Source: JAEZVV01 sp036652035
GTDB taxonomy: Bacteria > Pseudomonadota > Gammaproteobacteria > Burkholderiales > Burkholderiaceae_F
NCBI GenBank assembly: GCA_036652035.1
Contig: JAVVWR010000080.1
Coordinates: 1-10,702 of the forward strand
Direction of reading: 5' to 3'
Length of the DNA stretch: 10,702 nt
The notes below the pieces were generated by a model. The model was not told where the DNA came from and did no database searches. It saw nothing but the letters and a program-made list of their open reading frames with translations. The translations under genes were made by a program, and so were the position numbers. Shown piece after piece: positions 7,019 to 10,702 of the stretch. Each line of letters begins with the position of its first letter. Positions within the stretch are counted from its first letter, which is position 1.

Positions 7019-7608
7019 AGCCGGTCATCTCGGTATGTGTGTTCTGTGGCTCGCAGCCTGGCGTTCGGCCCGAATACGAAGAGCTGGCACGGGAGCTGGG
7101 CGCTTGGCTCGCCGCGAGTGGCATCACCCTGGTCTACGGCGGTGGTCATGTCGGCCTGATGGGCGCGGTGGCGGATGCGGCGTTGGTGGGGGGCGGTCGA
7201 GTGGTGGGCGTGATCCCCGAGCACTTGATGCGGCCCGAGATCGCGCACCAGAACCTGACCGAGCTGCACGTGGTCGACTCCATGCACACCCGCAAACGCA
7301 TGATGGCCGAGCGCGCCGACGCCTTCATTGTCTTGCCCGGCGGCTACGGCACCTTCGAGGAAATGTTCGAGATGGTGACCTGGCTGCAGTTGCAGCTGCA
7401 CAACAAACCGCTCGGCGTTCTCAACGTCGAAGGCTATTACGACCATCTGCTTGCCTTTCTTCGGCATGCGGCGCAGGAAGGTTTCATCCGGCCGCAGCAC
7501 TGGGATCTGATCATCGTCGAATCCAACCCCAAGCTGCTGCTCGAGCGCCTGCGTCTGCATCGGCCGGCGGTGGCGCTCGACGATCCGTTCGGACTCGGCC
7601 GCAGTTGA
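7015..7608 (+). CDS. LOG-family protein (cytokinin riboside 5'-monophosphate phosphoribohydrolase type)
   Basis: LOG-family enzymes hydrolyse nucleoside 5'-monophosphates to base and ribose 5-phosphate. Plant and some bacterial members release cytokinins, but in most bacteria the true substrate is unknown. Old annotations as lysine decarboxylase are unsupported. The 197-residue product shows the nucleotide-binding Y-G-G-G-H-V-G-L-M-G (41-50), the M-H-T-R-K-R-M motif (90-96), and the hallmark P-G-G-Y-G-T-F-E-E (108-116). These are the residues expected of an active enzyme. The ATG at 7015 has AAAGGAG seven bases upstream, inside the gpsA end, and overlaps the gpsA stop. It is the last gene of the rightward cluster. 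Confidence 0.92.
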   Translation: MKPVISVCVFCGSQPGVRPEYEELARELGAWLAASGITLVYGGGHVGLMGAVADAALVGGGRVVGVIPEHLMRPEIAHQNLTELHVVDSMHTRKRMMAERADAFIVLPGGYGTFEEMFEMVTWLQLQLHNKPLGVLNVEGYYDHLLAFLRHAAQEGFIRPQHWDLIIVESNPKLLLERLRLHRPAVALDDPFGLGRS

Positions 7609-7724
7609 GCGTCGCGCGCTGACCGCGCCTGCGGCGAGCGAATTTGTTGATTCGGATTCGGAATCTGGCGGCCATCGCGCTCGGGCTACTCTTGCCGCAT
7701 TGACGCCCACCTTCAGGAGCTTGC
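7609..7724. promoter_or_regulatory. Spacer between the LOG gene and metY, with inverted repeats
   Basis: This 116-bp spacer holds no gene. GCCGCAG (7598-7604) and CTGCGGC (7629-7635) form a 7-bp stem around a 24-base loop that itself contains a GCGCG/CGCGC hairpin. It lacks a T-run, so it is at best a weak terminator of the upstream cluster. GATTC-G-GAATC at 7655-7665 is a short palindrome with another GATTC at 7649-7653, a possible regulator site for metY. AGGAG at 7715-7719 is the metY ribosome-binding site. I see no convincing promoter. Confidence 0.35.
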
Positions 7725-9005
7725 ATGCGCATCGAGACGATCGCCGTTCACGGCGGCTACACGCCCGACCCCACCACCAAGTCGGTCGCGGTGCCGATCT
7801 ATCAGACGGTCGCGTATTCCTTCGATTCGGCCCAGCATGGCGCCGACCTGTTTGACCTGAAGGTGGCGGGCAACATCTACACCCGCATCATGAACCCGAC
7901 CAACGCCGTGCTCGAGCAACGCGTGGCGCTGCTTGAAGGCGGCATCGGCGCGGTGGCGCTGGCCTCCGGCATGGCGGCGATCACCTACGCGATCCAGACC
8001 ATCACCGAGGCGGGCGACAACATCCTGTCGGCGAGCCAGCTCTACGGCGGCACCTACAACCTGTTCGCTCACACCTTTCCGCAGCAGGGCATCACCACGC
8101 GCTTCTTCGACCTGGGCGATGCCGATGCGATAGCCCGCCTGGCGGATTCGCGCACCAAGGCGGTGTTTGTCGAATCGATCGGCAACCCCTCGGGGCGGGT
8201 GGCCGACATTGCCAAGCTCGCCGCCGCCGCGCACAAGGTCGGCATTCCGCTGATCGTCGACAACACCGTCGCCAGCCCCTACCTGCTGCGTCCGATCGAG
8301 CACGGCGCCGACATCGTGGTGCACTCGCTCACCAAGTACCTCGGCGGCCACGGCACCAGCGTGGGTGGAGCGATCGTCGATTCCGGCAAGTTCCCCTGGG
8401 CCGAGCACAAGGAGCGATTCCGCCGCTTGAACGAGCCCGACGCCTCGTACCACGGCGTGGTCTACACCGAGGCGCTTGGCGCCGCCGCCTACATCGGCCG
8501 CGCGCGGGTGGTGCCGCTGCGCAATACCGGCGCTGCGATCTCGCCCTTCAACGCGTTCCAGATCCTGCAGGGCATCGAGACGCTCGCCCTGCGCATGGAC
8601 CGCATCAACGACAACACCGCCGCGATCGCCGCCTTCCTCGAAGCTCACCCCGCCGTCTCGTGGGTGCGCTACGCCGGCCTGCCCTCGCACCAGGACTACG
8701 CGGTCGCCCAGCAGTACATGCAGGGGCGCACCTCGGGCGTGCTGTCCTTTGGCATCCGCGGTGGCCGCGCCGCGGGCGAGCGCTTCCTCGATGCGCTCCA
8801 GCTCGTCACCCGCCTGGTCAATATCGGCGACGCCAAGAGCCTAGCCACCCACCCGGCCTCGACCACGCACCGGCAGTTGAATGCCGAGGAGTTGCTCGCC
8901 GCGGGCGTGAGCGAAGACATGGTTCGCTTGTCGATCGGGATTGAGCACATCGACGATCTGAGGGCGGATCTGGAGCGGGCTTTGGCGGCTTCTCAGCGCG
9001 GTTGA
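7725..9005 (+). CDS. metY: O-acetylhomoserine aminocarboxypropyltransferase (sulfhydrylase)
   Basis: This PLP enzyme makes homocysteine from O-acetylhomoserine and sulfide, the direct sulfhydrylation route to methionine. The 426-residue product matches MetY length; cystathionine gamma-synthases and beta-lyases are usually nearer 380-400. Visible features are the N-terminal P-I-Y-Q-T (24-28) and Y52-T-R54 of the phosphate-binding region. S81-G-M follows in the cofactor site, then D179 in V-D-N-T. The Schiff-base lysine K204 is in H-S-L-T-K-Y-L-G-G-H-G. The T-H-P-A-S-T-T-H segment near the C-terminus is typical of the Cys/Met PLP family. The ATG at 7725 has AGGAG five bases upstream. It appears to be monocistronic, with a spacer before it and a strong terminator after it. 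It is notably GC-rich, unlike the sequence downstream. Confidence 0.95.
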   Translation: MRIETIAVHGGYTPDPTTKSVAVPIYQTVAYSFDSAQHGADLFDLKVAGNIYTRIMNPTNAVLEQRVALLEGGIGAVALASGMAAITYAIQTITEAGDNILSASQLYGGTYNLFAHTFPQQGITTRFFDLGDADAIARLADSRTKAVFVESIGNPSGRVADIAKLAAAAHKVGIPLIVDNTVASPYLLRPIEHGADIVVHSLTKYLGGHGTSVGGAIVDSGKFPWAEHKERFRRLNEPDASYHGVVYTEALGAAAYIGRARVVPLRNTGAAISPFNAFQILQGIETLALRMDRINDNTAAIAAFLEAHPAVSWVRYAGLPSHQDYAVAQQYMQGRTSGVLSFGIRGGRAAGERFLDALQLVTRLVNIGDAKSLATHPASTTHRQLNAEELLAAGVSEDMVRLSIGIEHIDDLRADLERALAASQRG

Positions 9006-9026
9006 GATTGTTGGTTTTTGAGTGAG

Positions 9027-9055
9027 AAAGGGTCGCGGGTTCGCGGCCCTTTTTT
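9027..9055 (+). terminator. Intrinsic terminator of metY
   Basis: AAAGGGTCGCG (9027-9037) pairs with CGCGGCCCTTT (9042-9052) through an 11-bp stem with one G-U and a GGTT tetraloop; six T run from 9050 to 9055. It begins 21 bp past the metY stop. This is the clearest terminator in the window and separates metY from the region to the right. Confidence 0.9.
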
Positions 9056-9405
9056 GTTGGTGTCAGCGCTGATTTTGTCGCTGGTGCGACGTACTGGGCG
9101 ACAGAAAGGGCGGCATTGCCTGGGCAACGCGAAGTCCAGGCGAGATGGGCTCTTTGGGGACACCTCATTGGGCGTCGCGCGCCCGTAATCACCTGTCGCG
9201 GTAGTGGCACAAACAACAAAATGCTCTGTGCATGGGAGCAAGACACGCCATCGGCGGCATGCCAAGCATGCTGATCAGTCGCTTGCTTTGCTGTTATGCA
9301 TCGGATGCGCTTCTGCCTGGACGCAATTGAGATTGCATTGGCCAGCGAACATCGGCGGGTGGACTTGTTCCTGGTTAAGTGCTGTGCGTGACGGGCTGCG
9401 GGCGT

Positions 9406-9433
9406 TTGATCGCGGTTAAGTCCGAGCTATCTC
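9406..9433 (+). promoter_or_regulatory. Weak candidate sigma-70 promoter for the flavoprotein gene
   Basis: TTGATC and TATCTC are separated by 16 bp. They match the -35 and -10 consensus at four and three positions, so this is only a candidate. It would give a leader of about 140 bases containing the two hairpins and the short reading frame described below. One copy of the GGTTAAGT repeat lies inside the spacer. Confidence 0.2.
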
Positions 9434-9475
9434 GAGGCTGATGCTAGCTCTGGCAAGGAATAGCCTTAATTCGCC

Positions 9476-9496
9476 CCAGGGACAACGGGGTCCTGG
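9476..9496 (+). promoter_or_regulatory. Leader hairpin 1 upstream of the flavoprotein gene
   Basis: CCAGG-AC (9476-9480 and 9482-9483, with G9481 bulged) pairs with GT-CCTGG (9490-9496). A competing pairing of CCCC (9474-9477) with GGGG (9487-9490) uses some of the same bases, so only one can form. It resembles no riboswitch class I can identify. Confidence 0.35.
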
Positions 9497-9513
9497 ATGT
9501 TGTTTCAGAACGA

Positions 9514-9532
9514 TCCGCCCTTCAGAGGCGGA
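9514..9532 (+). promoter_or_regulatory. Leader hairpin 2 upstream of the flavoprotein gene
   Basis: TCCGCC (9514-9519) and GGCGGA (9527-9532) form a perfect 6-bp stem with a seven-base loop. CGGA in its right arm could instead pair with TCCG at 9538-9541. It ends 15 bases before a strong AGGGAGG ribosome-binding sequence. No T-run follows, so it is not an intrinsic terminator. Confidence 0.35.
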
Positions 9533-9560
9533 CGCTATCCGGGCAGTAGGGAGGTCATCG

Positions 9561-9593
9561 ATGAGAGGTATTGATCATCATGTCCGTCAATGA
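9561..9593 (+). CDS. Possible 10-residue leader peptide overlapping the flavoprotein start
   Basis: ATG at 9561 follows AGGGAGG (9548-9554) by six bases, the best ribosome-binding site in this part of the window. The frame encodes only M-R-G-I-D-H-H-V-R-Q and stops at TGA 9591-9593, fourteen bases inside the flavoprotein gene in another frame. The ribosome-binding site of the flavoprotein itself (GAGAGG, 11 bases from its ATG) is weaker. Translational coupling or leader-peptide control is plausible. Alternatively AGGGAGG is incidental and no peptide is made. Confidence 0.3.
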   Translation: MRGIDHHVRQ

Positions 9594-10702
9594 CGTTACG
9601 CAAACCCGTCGTGGTTTTCTCAAGGGCGCTGGCGCCACAGTCGCGGGTGCAGTTGTGTTGAACCAAATTTTGCCCACCGAAGTGCAAGCGGTTCAGCCTC
9701 CCAAGCGCTGGGACAAAACGGTCGAAGTGTTAATTATCGGTAGCGGCTTTACCGGGCTGACCGCAGCGATTGAGGCACATGACGCAGGCGCCAAGGTCGT
9801 TATCGTCGAGAAGAATGCATTTGTCGGCGGCAATTCGATTATCGCGAGCGGCGCTTTGAACTGCGCTGATCCTGAACGCCAAAAGAAACAGGGAATTGAA
9901 GATTCGACCGAGCTTCACTTCAAGCAAACGATCGCGGGCGGCGACTTTCGTGGTGATCCCGAAAAAGTGCGCTTTCTGGCCGACAACGGTCTGGCTGGGC
10001 TGCAGTGGCTGGAAAAGATGGGGGTCGCCTTCGAGCCCACGGTTTACACCGTGATTGGCGCGCTCTGGCCGCGCAGTCATGACCCCATCAACAAAGGACG
10101 GGGCGGGGCCATCGTCAAGGGGCTCAAGGCGCAGGTCAACGCACGCAAGATTCCTATCCAGCTCAATACCAAGCTTGAGGCGATCGTGCGGCAAAAGACG
10201 CTCGATGGCCCGGTGATGGGAGCGGTTGTCTCCGAGAAGGGAAAGCGCGTTCACATCAAGGCCACACGAGCGGTGGTGATCGCTACCGGCGGGTTTAGCG
10301 CTGACGTTCCAATGCGCTCCAAGCACGATCCGCGCTTGGGCAAGGAGGTCCCGACCACCAATGTTCCAAGCGCTACCGGCGAGGCGATCGTGGCCGCAGC
10401 AAACGAAGGCGCTGATGTCTCCGGGATGGATTACATCCAGCTGCTGGTCGCCTGCAACTACTTCACCAAGAAGTACGGCTCACTCGCCAATCTTGGCATC
10501 GACTCCGCGATCTTCATCAATACCGAGGGCAAGCGCTTTGTCCATGAGGATGCGCGCCGCGATGTATTGGCCGAGGGTGTTCTCAAGCAAACCAATAAGG
10601 TGTTGTTGTGGATTGCGGATGAGAACTGCAAGAAGCGTTTCGGGCCGGAGCAGACCGAGAAGATTTTGGCCGACGGACTCTCGTTCCGTGCCAATACGCT
10701 AG
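9580..10702 (+). CDS. Tat-exported FAD flavoprotein, fumarate/urocanate-reductase type (3' end beyond window)
   Basis: The first 374 residues are present and the frame is open to the edge. The N-terminus is a textbook Tat signal: T9-R10-R11-G-F-L-K, then a hydrophobic A/G/V stretch to about residue 31, with possible cleavage near A37. The FAD-binding domain follows: G54-S-G-F-T-G59, E77 ending the second beta strand, and G83-G-N-S86. The capping and substrate region has W-P-R-S-H (164-168) and G-R-G-G (173-176). A-T-G-G-F (235-239) and a G-K-R-F-V-H-E...R-R-D segment (317-328) resemble the soluble fumarate reductase (flavocytochrome c) family. There is no CxxCH heme motif, so electrons probably come from a separate cytochrome. 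Substrate cannot be assigned: fumarate, urocanate, acrylates or steroid-like enones are all possible. By eye it is poorer in G+C than metY. About 100 or more residues are missing. Confidence 0.88.
   Translation, partial: MSVNDVTQTRRGFLKGAGATVAGAVVLNQILPTEVQAVQPPKRWDKTVEVLIIGSGFTGLTAAIEAHDAGAKVVIVEKNAFVGGNSIIASGALNCADPERQKKQGIEDSTELHFKQTIAGGDFRGDPEKVRFLADNGLAGLQWLEKMGVAFEPTVYTVIGALWPRSHDPINKGRGGAIVKGLKAQVNARKIPIQLNTKLEAIVRQKTLDGPVMGAVVSEKGKRVHIKATRAVVIATGGFSADVPMRSKHDPRLGKEVPTTNVPSATGEAIVAAANEGADVSGMDYIQLLVACNYFTKKYGSLANLGIDSAIFINTEGKRFVHEDARRDVLAEGVLKQTNKVLLWIADENCKKRFGPEQTEKILADGLSFRANTL

Larger units (their letters stand above)
9056..9579. other. Non-coding or unrecognised stretch between metY and the flavoprotein gene
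   Basis: I recognise no gene here. Short open frames exist on both strands (9204-9419 plus; one ending near 8993 minus), but none has a known motif or good start signal. The left part (9063-9141) is dense in inverted repeats: a TCAGCGCTGA palindrome, GTCGC-TGGT-GCGAC, and GCCTGG...CCAGGC. At 9256-9278 three 8-bp palindromes follow each other. GGTTAAGT occurs twice (9373-9380 and 9414-9421). The right part (about 9470-9579) looks like the leader of the flavoprotein gene. G+C is lower than in metY by eye. It could contain a repeat element, a degraded gene, or the edge of acquired DNA. Confidence 0.5.

Noticed and set aside
7015..7608. Lysine decarboxylase, as this family is often labelled
   Set aside because: The P-G-G-Y-G-T-x-x-E motif defines the LOG phosphoribohydrolase family, and there is no PLP-lysine site.
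7713..8690. Minus-strand open frame (325 codons) opposite metY
   Set aside because: Antisense shadow of metY with a G/V/R/D-rich translation and no recognised motif.
9204..9419. 71-codon plus-strand frame in the metY-flavoprotein spacer
   Set aside because: No ribosome-binding site, no recognised motif, and an irregular C/W/H-rich composition; not enough to call a gene.
9451..9465. Sigma-54-like TGGCAAG...AGCC upstream of the flavoprotein
   Set aside because: The -24 half is fair, but the -12 element has CC where the invariant GC is required.
9730..10326. Minus-strand frame of 198 codons opposite the flavoprotein gene
   Set aside because: Antisense to the FAD-binding domain; no motif.
10361..10702. 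Plus-strand frame of 113 codons near the right edge
   Set aside because: It lies out of frame inside the flavoprotein gene, whose own frame is open from 9580 to the edge with FAD motifs.

Overview
The window looks like a GC-rich betaproteobacterial chromosome. The evidence is the conserved gene blocks gpmA-envC-ctpA-moeB and rhodanese-grxC-secB-gpsA, the presence of SecB, and the strong G/C bias at codon third positions. I cannot fix the order from sequence alone. No rRNA, tRNA, CRISPR array, transposase or integrase was recognised.

Layout. (1) Positions 1-77 hold the first 25 codons of a leftward gene for an exported protein, cut by the window edge. Positions 78-320 are non-coding, with two 15-bp palindromes and a probable leftward terminator. 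(2) Positions 321-4691 hold a leftward cluster, read from the right: gpmA (glycolysis), envC (amidase activator for septal cell-wall splitting), ctpA (S41 periplasmic protease) and moeB (E1-like adenylyltransferase). (3) A short divergent promoter region near 4692-4803 separates it from a rightward cluster: membrane-anchored rhodanese, grxC (glutaredoxin 3), secB (export chaperone), gpsA (glycerol-3-phosphate dehydrogenase) and a LOG-family gene. Spacing is tight, and gpsA and the LOG gene overlap by ATGA. (4) metY, for O-acetylhomoserine sulfhydrylation, stands alone at 7725-9005 with its own Shine-Dalgarno (SD) sequence and a clear terminator. (5) After about 520 bp of lower-GC DNA with no recognised gene, a Tat-exported flavoprotein of the fumarate/urocanate-reductase type starts at 9580 and runs off the right edge.

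How the genes relate. Regions 2 and 3 are ordinary core functions: carbon metabolism, envelope maintenance, export, thiol and sulfur handling, and phospholipid precursor supply. CtpA and EnvC both act in the periplasm on the envelope, and SecB, Grx3 and the rhodanese sit together as in many beta- and gammaproteobacteria. The accessory signal is at the right end. The flavoprotein gene is visibly poorer in G+C than metY (52-60% in three sampled 60-base lines, against 77% in one metY line), lies past a terminator, and has a structured leader with a short SD-led reading frame overlapping its start. It carries no heme motif in the part seen, so it probably needs a separate cytochrome partner, perhaps encoded just beyond the window.

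I did not find a convincing new system. The best leads are the leader and the composition shift at the right end. Smaller points are a run of eight G in envC and a hairpin occupying the ribosome-binding position of moeB.
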